Shown here: positions 55,301 through 64,000 of the stretch, piece by piece | How positions within the stretch are numbered: the first letter of the stretch is position 1 | Layout of the letters: every line of letters starts with the position of its first letter | NCBI GenBank assembly: GCA_034440635.1 | Contig: JAOTON010000897.1 | Span: 3,465,001-3,529,000 of the forward strand | Direction: 5' to 3' | DNA length: 64,000 nucleotides | Source of the DNA: Lepas anatifera | Taxonomy: Eukaryota > Arthropoda > Thecostraca > Lepadidae | Position numbers and translations under genes: made by a program | The notes under the pieces: model-generated | What the model was told of the DNA's origin: nothing | Databases searched by the model: none | The model's input: only the letters and a program-made list of their open reading frames with translations

Positions 55301-56334
55301 GGAACTGGCTCGCGCAATGAGTGGAGACTGGGAGAAGAGGTTATTGATAAAGCAGCCGAATACTTCCATCTAGGCATCGCCATGTCCCCTCGAGCGGTAG
55401 CCAAAAAACGGATCGAAAATTCCATGAACCGAGCCAGGAGAGCATTGTATGCAAGATTTGACCATGGATTGAGTATTAGAAGAACGAGCCCCCTCACTCT
55501 CTATACCACAAGGAAAATATATGCGGAGCCAATACTGAGCTACAGCCTGGCAGTTAATCAGACGAGCATGACAGACATGTTGTTTCTAGAAGGCATGATA
55601 TTACGGATATATCCGCTAATGCAAGGACTACCATCAAGGACACAGAAGACTGTGGTGTACACCATGCTGGGGGGCGCCATCATGCCGGGTATTCATTGTG
55701 AAAATCACATTGTAGTTTATCGGATTCCTTCTCCGTGCAGCAAAGGAACATGAAATCACATAGCTACTATGTGATACTACATGGAGCCGTTAATGATGAT
55801 CGGAGAACCAGCCTTGTCCAACAGTGGAACAGAAAACTAGAAGGGCTGCAGCTTCCAAATATTACTGCTGAGCTAGGGGAACAGAACCTGAGCGTAATTA
55901 TCGAACGCTGGAGCAAGATAGCCCAGCAGGCATTAGCGAGCTATGCACTGACTGAACCCCTGGAAGCCGGAAACAAGCCCATGGGTCTTCACTGGTTGCC
56001 CAGACTAGTAACCGAAGAAAATGCATTCCTGAATGCAAAATGCAGCTCCTGATCTCTTCTGGCCTGCAAGTCCATACATCAGCATTGGAAGACAAGCATC
56101 ACTCACGAAGATAAATCTGCTGACTGGACAATCCTGGGTTGCGACTAGCATTATAAGGAGACACACTCAGGAGAACCAGGTGTGCCCCCTCGGTCAAAGC
56201 GGTGATGAAACATTGGAGCACCTAATATTTGAGTATGCAACGTTGTCCGAGGAGCGAGCATTAGCAGAAATATCAGACGCACCTCCAAGGAAGAACCTCA
56301 GCCATGGAGTAAATATTACAAGCGAACACCTCTG
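55301..56334 (+). pseudogene. 3' portion of a Crack/Daphne/CR1-like LINE ORF2
   Basis: Translation in shifting frames gives the post-RT C-terminal region: 'ARRALYARFDHGLSIR', 'LYTTRKIYAEPILSYSLAV', 'KTVVYTMLGGAI', 'WNRKLEGLQLPNITAEL', and finally 'VCPLGQSGDETLEHLIFEYA', a decayed Cys-His knuckle (CPLC...T-x-EH-x2-x2-C) common at the end of such LINEs. The RT core is absent, and several frameshifts and lost cysteines show decay. Confidence 0.6.
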
Positions 56335-56340
56335 AAAGTT

Positions 56341-57165
56341 TTGTAATCCACTATATATATATATATATACAGCTAGAGTCCGGAAAGCACTAGAAATAAC
56401 CTGAATGTATGGATCCTCATGTCAACCCTGACTCCCTCCTTGATTGATGGGTGGCTTGTGGTGCATGGAGCATGAGGTGCATGGGAACGATGTAAAACCA
56501 AGGCAGCAGATAGCTGCGCATCTACTAGATGGAGCCGACTCGATAAGTTCAAGTAATTAAGCATGAAAGCTTGCACGATAAATGAAATGGATGCCGAAGC
56601 CCGCCGCCGCTAGAAGTGTTTAATTTTGATACTTATCTAAGTTGGGCATCCGACCTGGCTAAAAGTCACAGTGAATTTCAACGCTGTTGGAGCCTAGAAG
56701 ACCCTATGTATTCCTGTATGAGTAAGTCTGAGCGCCTAGTGTTCTTCAATAGATGATTGAAATTTTAATGTGTTAAGAATAGGATCATCGTCAAAAGCAT
56801 CAAATTTATGATAAGCACACCAGTCCTTGATCTTTACCATTGGCTGATCCTATCTTATCTATTATAAGATCCAACCTTGCCGGAAGACGACATGTAAAAA
56901 GTCATCGTGTTTTTCAGTGGCCTCATTATTCTATGTAGTGAAAATGAAATAAATACGGACATTTTAAATTTTCAAACCTGTTCCAGGAGCATCACCTATA
57001 TGCTACAGAACCGCAACTTTTTAACGAACTTTAGAACTTATTTGGTAACCAGAAGTTTTCAGACGCTTGGCAGAGAGGTGTTTCGGTAAAACGTCACGAG
57101 CTTCCCCACAGAAGCCCAGATTTGTACTAACAAAACGTTCAATTTTGACGTCCGCACAGGTGTGC
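56341..57165. other. no gene recognised
   Basis: A short (TA)n run sits at 56,352-56,369. The remainder is AT-rich with no informative frame. Confidence 0.35.
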
Positions 57166-57205
57166 TGTCCGCTCTAGTTATAGTAGATCTCTATGGGCCT
57201 AAGCA
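57166..57205 (-). repeat. 40-bp dispersed motif shared with 32,623-32,663
   Basis: The minus strand matches the plus strand at 32,623 apart from one or two changes ('cccatagagatctactataa' then 'ctagagcggaca'). Confidence 0.55.
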
Positions 57206-57429
57206 ATATAAAAAACGCGCTCGTGGTAAAACATGATTGAAATCCTCCAAAAGAGCTTAAAAATGTATTTCGTATTTGAAAAGAGTGTAGGTAAAAAAAC
57301 AAAAAATGTTCTTTTGGCGCTTGACTATGATTTATTAGATCATAATAGGAACAACTCGAAATCATAGGGCAAAATTTAATTTCTCAATTTTCCACATATT
57401 GACATCCTAGTGTGCATGCGTGCCTTATT

Positions 57430-57563
57430 GACACCAAACGAGCTAACTGATTTTTTAAAATAATTATTGGCCCCGTGGACTGGGGCCCCCCTTGAGGTGG
57501 GCCCCCTCTAAGGTTGGCCCCCCCCCCACTTTTCAAACCGTTCCTACGCCCCTGTGTCAAGAG
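57430..57563 (-). mobile_element. hAT-like terminus of the CAGGGGCGTAGGAA family
   Basis: On the minus strand 'cacaggggcgtaggaacggt' followed by G-runs ('gggggggggggccaacctta'). It is related to 54,205-54,295, 26,606-26,755 and 31,850-32,010. The other end is not identified. Confidence 0.45.
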
Positions 57564-59200
57564 ACCGATCATATTGAGGGGCTGGCTCATCAGTCATTGA
57601 TTAGTTTGAGTTCTGCATCCCTTGCACCTCATGGGTGAATTCAGGGAAGGCAAGGGAGGGCACTTGCTCCCTTCCCTAGATTGAGCCTCAACGCCCCTTA
57701 AATGGTTGCGGCTTCTCCTAAAATGTCAGTGGCGCCATGACAAACTTTCGTTTGCCACCCGTTTACTCTCTCCCTCAGGATGCAAATGAGCACCCCACGA
57801 TGGGTTTTGGTTTATCAGCCCTCCCCCTTCTGGCTCGGATGGCGACCCGCTTTCAATAATGCGTCCTCCCATAGGAAATCCTGTATTTACCCATTCTGCA
57901 CCCCCGACAACCATGTTATCCCCCCTCCTGCCAACTTTCTGGCAATAATGTAACCTCTGCTCTCCCCTCCGCCTCCTGGCAGTAATACTACCCTAAAACA
58001 CACGGTCCTGCCTCCAATGGTGTTTGGGGTTCAGCTCTCAATAGTGGGGAGGGATACTTGGTGGCCCACCGCAGCGGAACCGAGACATTACCATTATGGT
58101 GCTTCGCCTCTCTGTCGGGAAGGCTCAAATACAGGAGGTTCCACGACTGAAAGTGAAAGCACTGGGTCACCCCACCCTCCCCGGCTGACCCCAGCCTCAT
58201 CGGTCCGACCCGCTAACCGCTGGGGAGGTCGACCAGCCGAACAGGCCACGCCCTCAGACATGTGGTTCCCAAACTTCATATTTCCGCCTGGTCGGACACC
58301 CCTGGAACGGAACGATACTTTCGCAACAGACTGTACGTTCACATATATTTCGAATGCAGAGTGGCTTTGTGACGAGTGCGTATGCACTGGAAATACATGT
58401 TACCGGATCGCATTGGTGTAATGTTACACTTATGTATGGAGCGCCTTTTTCTTTTACGTGTAAGCTTACACTGATACCCTGCACCCCCCCTCTCCACTCC
58501 AACCCTATAGTGATTGGGGGCGAAAATACATGACTTGCATATTCCATGAGAATGTATGCTTAGGCATGATGCTCTAAATGCCTACTAGCAAACGTGAAAG
58601 TCACTCAGCGTACTCTAGTTCTGGAATGCAAGGAAAGACATGCCGCTTCACCACGATAGACTGTATTTTCCATAACACAGCTAACGAGCACCCAAATAAA
58701 AGGAGTGGGGCAGGCCGATGATTGTAAACAAACACAAAACTAGCCCTTGCTCCAGACCACTTGCCTCTGATCTATGGGCCAGTCGCTGATGAGCACAGAG
58801 TTGCAATGGGTAGCGGTTGCCCCTCATTTACCCCGTATACATTGGCAGTGGGCACCTTCAGAATGCTCTATTTAGGCATTGACCGCGGTAAGGATTTATC
58901 TACTCGTGTAACCGGGACTCCAGAAGACCGAATCCCGGGTACATGAGGTAAGTCCGTTTCTGTGGTGGATACGAAAAAGGTGCCTATGTGTCTGAGGTAA
59001 ATAACACAAACTCCAGGATGCTCCATATATATATGGTTAAACGTAATCTAAGTTTTCAATGTGAAATCATAAGGTATCAAACTTCTCTCGTGAATTTTCT
59101 GACACTATACTAAGGTAAATTTGATAATCATAGTGACTTTCCAGTCCTCAATCACCCCTCCTCGTATGTGGGATGCTTGACTTCTTTGAAGCTGTGTTAG
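57564..59200. other. no gene recognised
   Basis: Short frames on both strands lack domains. The region includes the 58,308-58,337 copy of the 30-bp motif seen at 9,211 and C-rich, loosely repetitive sequence at 57,760-58,020. Confidence 0.35.
58308..58337 (+). repeat. 30-bp dispersed motif shared with 9,211-9,240
   Basis: 'cggaacgatactttcgcaac' then 'agactgtacg'; see the partner copy. Confidence 0.45.
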
Positions 59201-59214
59201 AAAGCCCACTCTCT

Positions 59215-59425
59215 GTTCTATACAGGCCTGCGCCCTGCGCAGGATGTTCTTGCAGGTTCTCCTCTCATACAGCTCCTCAATGGACTCCTTGAAGTCTTTC
59301 GCAGTCATTTTCAGCTCCTTTAGGGTGACGGGGGCTCCTCATCAGTTCCACCAGACCCACAGACCAGAACCAGTAGTCCAGGGGCGACATGTCAGGGTTG
59401 CAGGAGACCCAGGGGTGTTGTGTGG
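59215..59425 (-). pseudogene. Tc1/mariner-type transposase C-terminal fragment, copy 1
   Basis: The minus strand encodes 'NPDMSPLDYWFWSVGLVELM', the third-acid block of IS630/Tc1/mariner transposases (usually SPDLNPLDYxxW). After a frameshift, 'KDFKESIEELYERRTCKNIL' follows. It aligns at high identity with the plus-strand copy at 59,580-59,770. Confidence 0.55.
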
Positions 59426-59579
59426 GCCTCCTGTAGTCCCGATATGTCGCTTCTGCAGTGGCGGCGGAGGGTCCGGTTTTAAGGGGGAAGCACCAATTTC
59501 TTTCCAGTCAACGTCATAGGGTTTGTTTTAGAAATCATCATTGAAGGAGGATGGGGGGGGGCACGGTGACCTGGTGACC

Positions 59580-59770
59580 GCTAGCTTCACCGCCTATGTG
59601 CCCCTGGACTACTGGTTCTGGTCCTTGTGTCTAGCGGAGTTGATGAGGAGTCTCCCCCCCACCCTGGAGGAGCTGCATATGACTGTGGAGGACTTCAAGG
59701 AGTCCATCGAGGAGCAGGAGGTCAGGGGAGCCTACAGTAGCATCCTGCGCAAAAAGCAGGCCTGTTTCGA
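59580..59770 (+). pseudogene. Tc1/mariner-type transposase C-terminal fragment, copy 2
   Basis: Plus-strand frame: 'AYVPLDYWFWSLCLAELMRS', 'PPTLEELHMTVEDFKESIEE', then 'RGAYSSILRKKQACF'. The Asp-containing start of the block (PDxxP) is degraded. With the minus-strand copy it forms an inverted pair around a ~150-bp spacer. The catalytic core upstream is absent in both. Confidence 0.55.
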
Positions 59771-59852
59771 CGTGCACAGGCCTGCGCCTTTAGCCTGTTT
59801 AGACGTGGACAGCCTGTTTAGACGTGCGCAGTCACTCTTGAGCACAGGCTGA

Positions 59853-60369
59853 AAGAAGCCAAGCAATCCACAGAGGAGCGATTGAGGACTGAAAAATCAC
59901 CGATCATCAAATATCCCACAGCCTAGTACACAAAAATTCATTGGACATGTTAACTAGATTGTTATTTCACATTGAAAAATTTGTCTACTTTTCATGGATT
60001 TATAAGACACCCTGCATCATAAAACCACTCCATAAACAAAACCACTCCACGCCACAACCACAAACTCACTCGACGCCAGTGGCATCCTTGATGCGTACTA
60101 GACGCTGGTGGGTGCGGATTGGTAACGGCGACCCTTCTTTTCTGAATATTTTCCCGCTTATCAGCGCAGCTGGGCTTCCCCGTGATGTGGGTCCGGATAT
60201 TCCTGATGTTAGGGGCAAGCTTGCTGTCCGCACCAGCAGCTATTCACTTTTCCGCAGTCCCTCCAAGTTCACAATGTTAACGCCCTCAATGTGGAGGGTG
60301 CCTGTAGCCAAGTCTTGTTCTTGGGCCTGGCTGTGAGTGCGTGGCGTAATGGAAGACCTCTAGTTTGTT
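59853..60369. other. no gene recognised
   Basis: Sequence between the transposase fragments and the probable gypsy 3' LTR; a plus-strand frame at 59,941-60,336 has no recognisable domain. Confidence 0.3.
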
Positions 60370-61474
60370 GTGTTTGCGATAGACAGGCAGCTTCTTCGGA
60401 TTTTAATATATATATTTTATGACTTAGCTTTTAGACCAAACACTCTACCAAGACAGTTTCTTCACAATGTTACATTTATCTACTCGCTGTCACAACAGCG
60501 TCTACTGAGCGTTGCACTGAGGCTCGTGCTAACACTGGCACTGGCTTGATACTGACCTGCTATTGACAAAACACGGGGGTTTATATACGTCGGCGGCGGC
60601 TAATATCAAAGGCGGCAGCACTTACTCTAAGGATACATCTCGATAACATTAATGAAACAAGCCTGGCTTCACACGGAGGTTCAGTCACAGCCGACGGACG
60701 CTACTAATGCATGCGGCATATGACAAAGGGGCCGCCTATCACTGTCGCTGGGAACTCAGATGGACTCTGAGACATCAAAGGCAATGCCGTACAGTACAGC
60801 GCAGGTGTCCATTAGACATCAGAGCGAGCCGCTTGATACCACTAAAAGCCGTCTTAGATAACCTGGGCGTTCACAGAATGGTACGCCGGCGTTCACACGC
60901 TCGTGCATGGGAACAAACTGAGCACACAGCCTGACGAGAGCATGTTGGTGGGTAATGAATTCAGATGAGACAATTCTGTCGAATAATTGATACTAAAATT
61001 TATGAATTAATTAAAGGCTGACAAAAATCTTTGTCACATCACAGCGCGAGGTCCTTTCAAATGAAATTTCGGATACTCATCCAAAATTTTCGTTTCCTCT
61101 GGTTCATTTCCCATCAACTTATGAATACAAATAAGCGGATTACAGCTCATTTCAAGTGAGCAATACCAAATACATAGTCTCAAAACATGCATACAGGGTT
61201 AACAATACTAAACACACGATCCAAAACATAATTATCATCCGCAACATACAGAGAACACACATTTAAACACTTGAAACTTATTGTAGCTTACGCTAAAACA
61301 GAACCTAAGTATGGCCTTCTAACCATTTGTGGCATCATCTGATCGTATTTGACATCTTGTCAAATCACCATTATCCAATTAATGAATCCATTTCATCCAG
61401 TATCTGATGATCCGGTTATCTCAAAGTACTCATTTCACTCTCAGGTGAAGAATCCGACTAATTAAGTTATCACA
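60370..61474 (-). mobile_element. probable 3' LTR of a gypsy-type element
   Basis: It starts TGTGATAAC three bases after the polyprotein stop and probably ends near 'caaacacaacaaactagagg' (about 60,375-60,355), so about 1.1 kb. It contains a TATATAAA box and an initiator 30 bp downstream. The 5' LTR lies outside the window, so the ends cannot be proven by comparison; no clear polypurine tract precedes the proposed start. Confidence 0.45.
60551..60587 (-). promoter_or_regulatory. LTR core promoter: TATATAAA and TCAGT initiator
   Basis: TATATAAA (60,587-60,580) followed 32 bp later by TCAGT (60,555-60,551), the classic TATA-to-initiator spacing with an arthropod-type initiator sequence. This would define the U3/R border of the LTR. 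Confidence 0.55.
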
Positions 61475-61476
61475 TA

Positions 61477-64000
61477 CTACTTCAACAACATGGCAGCCAT
61501 ATTTTCCATCTTTTGGCTGATATTTGCCATGTTCATGCTAAACATTTTGAACAGTTCCATCTTCTGTTCAGTATTCAGAGAGGAACTTGACGTTTCCTCA
61601 GATACATTACATTTGCTGCATGTATTGACACTATTCTTAGCGACATTTCTACACTGTACAGCATCTATATCTAAAGTATCTACATTTGTACTCTCAAGGT
61701 CTGATATTTCTGAATCAGACGAGTCATCTGCAGCGATGACTTTATTTGGGGGACAATCATCTTCAGAATCTTCTGATTCTATGTCGCGGTCGCGCTTGAC
61801 CGGCACGTATGCGGTTGCATCTGGATTGAGATCCGAATCCAATGGTTCACAAACTCTTTTTTCCTCCGGTATTGGAGATTCTAAGCTACGTTTTGACTCC
61901 CTTTCTCTCTCTTCTTGAATCTGTTTGGCTAATTTCGCCAAAGGAATGTCATCCTCCTCGTCTGAGGCAGGGTTATGCATCCGTTTCGCCAACCTTGACA
62001 GCGGAATATCATCCTCATCTTCAGAGGGTACATCGGATTTTGAATTGCCAGAACTAGTATTGAATTGAGTATCAGATGGCGCGGGTTCCGAGAATCTGAC
62101 TGGCAAAGGCGTTACATCCATTTCATCATCATAAGATAATTTTGAACTACGTGGGGGCTGAATTCTGATTGGGATCTGAGACTTCGATTTTTCTTCGTGC
62201 TTCTGATTAATATGGGTTGGTTCGTTCGAAATGTTACACCACGGTGTGTTTGGGTCAGCACGTCTGAGATTTTGGGCGTTTACCGTTTTTGTTCCACCTT
62301 CTAGTTGGTGTTTGACAACGAAAGTAACATCACTGAGCGCTTTTACTACACGATAGTATGGCTTCCAATGAGATGTTAATTTTGTTGTAGAGCCAGGGAC
62401 TGTGGAGGGATCACGAAAGTACACCATATCACCAACTTTGAATTTTACAGGTTGTGCTTTTCGATCATAGTACAATTTATTCTTTTCGTGTCCGAGGGAT
62501 AAATTATGCCGAACTTCATGGTATGCACGACTAAGATTTTCTAGCATGGTGGGGACATAATCTTCGCCTTGGTACCTATACTTGGGTGACAATAGTGTGT
62601 CCATTGGCAACACAGGGTCACGTCCATGCAAAACATAGAAAGGGCTGTGTTTTGTAGTTTCGTTTTTGGCAGTACGATAGGCCGAAAGAATTGAAGGAAG
62701 CTTTGTATCCCAGTCGCGTTGGTTTTTACTCACTAACTTTGCCAACATATCATTTTGAACACGATGGTACCTTTCACAACGTCCGTTTGACTGGGGATGA
62801 TAAACAGATGTCCTAATGTGTTTGATATTAAAGAATGCCGAAATTTGGTCAATTACTACGTTACAAAATTCTGTTCCATTGTCGGAAACAATGACACGGG
62901 GGCATGCGTGTCGAGGGATGATGTGTTCGATGAGTATTTGAGCGACTGTTTCTGCGCTTTTGGAATCAGTGGCGAACGACTCGGGCCAACCAGAAAATAG
63001 ATTAACTATGTTAATAATAAACCGATTTCCATTGTAACTCTGAGGGAACGGACCACAAGTATCGATCGCTATCATTTCGAATGGATATTTCGGGATTTGC
63101 ATGTCCTGAAGAGGCGGTCGTTGTTTTCTGAGTTTCCGCATGTTACACGCTACACAAATTTTTAGATGATTCACCACGTCACGATACATGCCTGACCAAT
63201 AATAACGAGATCGAAGTTTATCGTACGTTTTGTCGATTCCTAAATGACCACCAAAATAACCTGAATGAATTTCTTCAACTAACGGTTTTTGCAGAAATTT
63301 TGCGATACACAGTTGAAGGCCGGGATGAGGGGTACATTTCGAAGTATCTGTAATACGATACAGTATACTATCTAGCACTACATAATGTTTAGCAACATCA
63401 TTGTGATTTGGATCGGCTGGGTCTTTCAAGATTTTGATAATCTTCTGAATCTCTTCATCCTCGCTCTGAAGGGTTTCTAGATCTGGATGTTTCGCAAGAA
63501 ATTCCTGGAATTTCTCCTTTGGGTCTGCATTTTCATCAGAGGGGCACGGTTCTACCGTGGAATCCAACTCAACACGGGGTGCATGATCGGAGTCTATGAT
63601 GTTTATATCCATGGGTTCATCTTTCTGAGGTTCCAATCTGGAGAGGCTATCGGCCACAGTATTCTGTCTACCTGTGACATATTGGATGTCGCATCCGTAT
63701 TCGTCGATAATAATTGCCCAACGTTGAATTCGTGGATTTCTCATCTCTGCAGTGAACAAATGTTGCAACGGTTTGTGGTCTGTCATAATTGTAAATTTTG
63801 AACCAAGAAGGTATGGACGGAGCTTTTGTACGGCATACACGATAGCGTATCCTTCCTTTTCTATGACAGGCCAATTGAGTTGGGATTTGTTGAGCTGATG
63901 AGATACGTATTGTATCACACGTTCACCCTGGTCAGTTTCTTGAACAAGGGCAGCTCCAATCGAATGGTTCGACGCGTCGGTGTACAATTTGTACGGTTTT
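61477..64000 (-). CDS. gypsy-type polyprotein, 3' half: RNase H, integrase and acidic tail (5' end outside window)
   Basis: Open without interruption for at least 836 residues and continuing past the window edge. Numbered from 'MYTDAS': RNase H with D4, E45, D70 and D113; an H2C2 zinc finger of integrase (H241, H248, C278, C281); an integrase core with D309, D369 and E405 (35 residues between the last two); a GPY/F-like module at about 539-560 ('WKPYYRVV'). After about 600 comes a long acidic, Ser-rich tail with a duplicated 'EDDIPLxxLAK' motif, and a Met-rich C-terminal helix ('FKMFSMNMANISQKMENM'). The order RH-IN is that of Ty3/gypsy elements. No stop codons or missing catalytic residues are seen. 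Gag, protease and RT must lie upstream, beyond 64,000. Confidence 0.9.
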   Translation of the reverse strand, partial: KPYKLYTDASNHSIGAALVQETDQGERVIQYVSHQLNKSQLNWPVIEKEGYAIVYAVQKLRPYLLGSKFTIMTDHKPLQHLFTAEMRNPRIQRWAIIIDEYGCDIQYVTGRQNTVADSLSRLEPQKDEPMDINIIDSDHAPRVELDSTVEPCPSDENADPKEKFQEFLAKHPDLETLQSEDEEIQKIIKILKDPADPNHNDVAKHYVVLDSILYRITDTSKCTPHPGLQLCIAKFLQKPLVEEIHSGYFGGHLGIDKTYDKLRSRYYWSGMYRDVVNHLKICVACNMRKLRKQRPPLQDMQIPKYPFEMIAIDTCGPFPQSYNGNRFIINIVNLFSGWPESFATDSKSAETVAQILIEHIIPRHACPRVIVSDNGTEFCNVVIDQISAFFNIKHIRTSVYHPQSNGRCERYHRVQNDMLAKLVSKNQRDWDTKLPSILSAYRTAKNETTKHSPFYVLHGRDPVLPMDTLLSPKYRYQGEDYVPTMLENLSRAYHEVRHNLSLGHEKNKLYYDRKAQPVKFKVGDMVYFRDPSTVPGSTTKLTSHWKPYYRVVKALSDVTFVVKHQLEGGTKTVNAQNLRRADPNTPWCNISNEPTHINQKHEEKSKSQIPIRIQPPRSSKLSYDDEMDVTPLPVRFSEPAPSDTQFNTSSGNSKSDVPSEDEDDIPLSRLAKRMHNPASDEEDDIPLAKLAKQIQEERERESKRSLESPIPEEKRVCEPLDSDLNPDATAYVPVKRDRDIESEDSEDDCPPNKVIAADDSSDSEISDLESTNVDTLDIDAVQCRNVAKNSVNTCSKCNVSEETSSSSLNTEQKMELFKMFSMNMANISQKMENMAAMLLK

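Overview
The window reads as repeat-dense nuclear DNA of an invertebrate animal. Spliced GT-AG genes, non-LTR, Penelope-like and gypsy retroelements, P-, hAT-, piggyBac- and ISL2EU-type DNA transposons, a tRNA-derived SINE and long GC-rich minisatellites are all present. The lineage cannot be fixed by eye; the mix would suit a marine deuterostome invertebrate, mollusc or tick. I found no ordinary host gene. Every protein I can name belongs to a mobile element.

Layout. Bases 1-17,000 hold small TTAA-flanked and TIR elements plus two large minisatellites: a ~20-bp 'ggcggcagtgatcagccag' array at 2.3-6.2 kb and a ~19-bp 'ggcgcccctggatagcaaa' array at 14.4-16.4 kb that alternates with a hairpin-bearing module. 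Bases 17,000-26,400 hold decayed LINEs, two adjacent TTAA elements sharing one TTAA, a tRNA SINE with a 13-bp target duplication, and a 145-bp Penelope-like remnant. Bases 26,600-32,050 are a 'gggcccctgagctgatctgg' minisatellite split by a 3.5-kb hAT-like element that carries its own minisatellite, and by a 397-bp hAT MITE with a perfect 8-bp duplication.

At 32,683-37,050 lies a head-to-head palindrome of a Penelope-like element: two ~2.1-kb arms encode identical 244-residue C-terminal regions (RT thumb, Cys-rich linker, GIY-YIG nuclease), and the whole is flanked by a 13-bp target duplication. At 38,238-41,299 is a four-exon P-element/THAP9-type transposase whose 5' part is missing.

The most notable object is a 12.8-kb element at 42,271-55,037. 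It has matching AGGGTTCGCTC ends, an AT duplication, and two convergent spliced genes: a THAP-DDE transposase (+) and a SWIM-YqaJ nuclease (-) with a C-terminal run of PVPVRQAA repeats. Each gene starts about 130-155 bp inside a symmetric subterminal TGACGTCA palindrome. I read it as a nearly intact ISL2EU-type transposon. A CR1/L2-like LINE has inserted between the genes and replaced the last codons of the YqaJ gene. A TTAA MITE sits in the transposase intron and a ~0.6-kb foldback in the YqaJ intron.

Bases 55,300-60,370 hold a Crack/Daphne-like LINE tail and two facing mariner-type transposase fragments. From 60,370 to the window end runs the 3' half of a gypsy-type LTR element on the minus strand (RNase H, integrase, acidic tail, probable 3' LTR with TATA and initiator).
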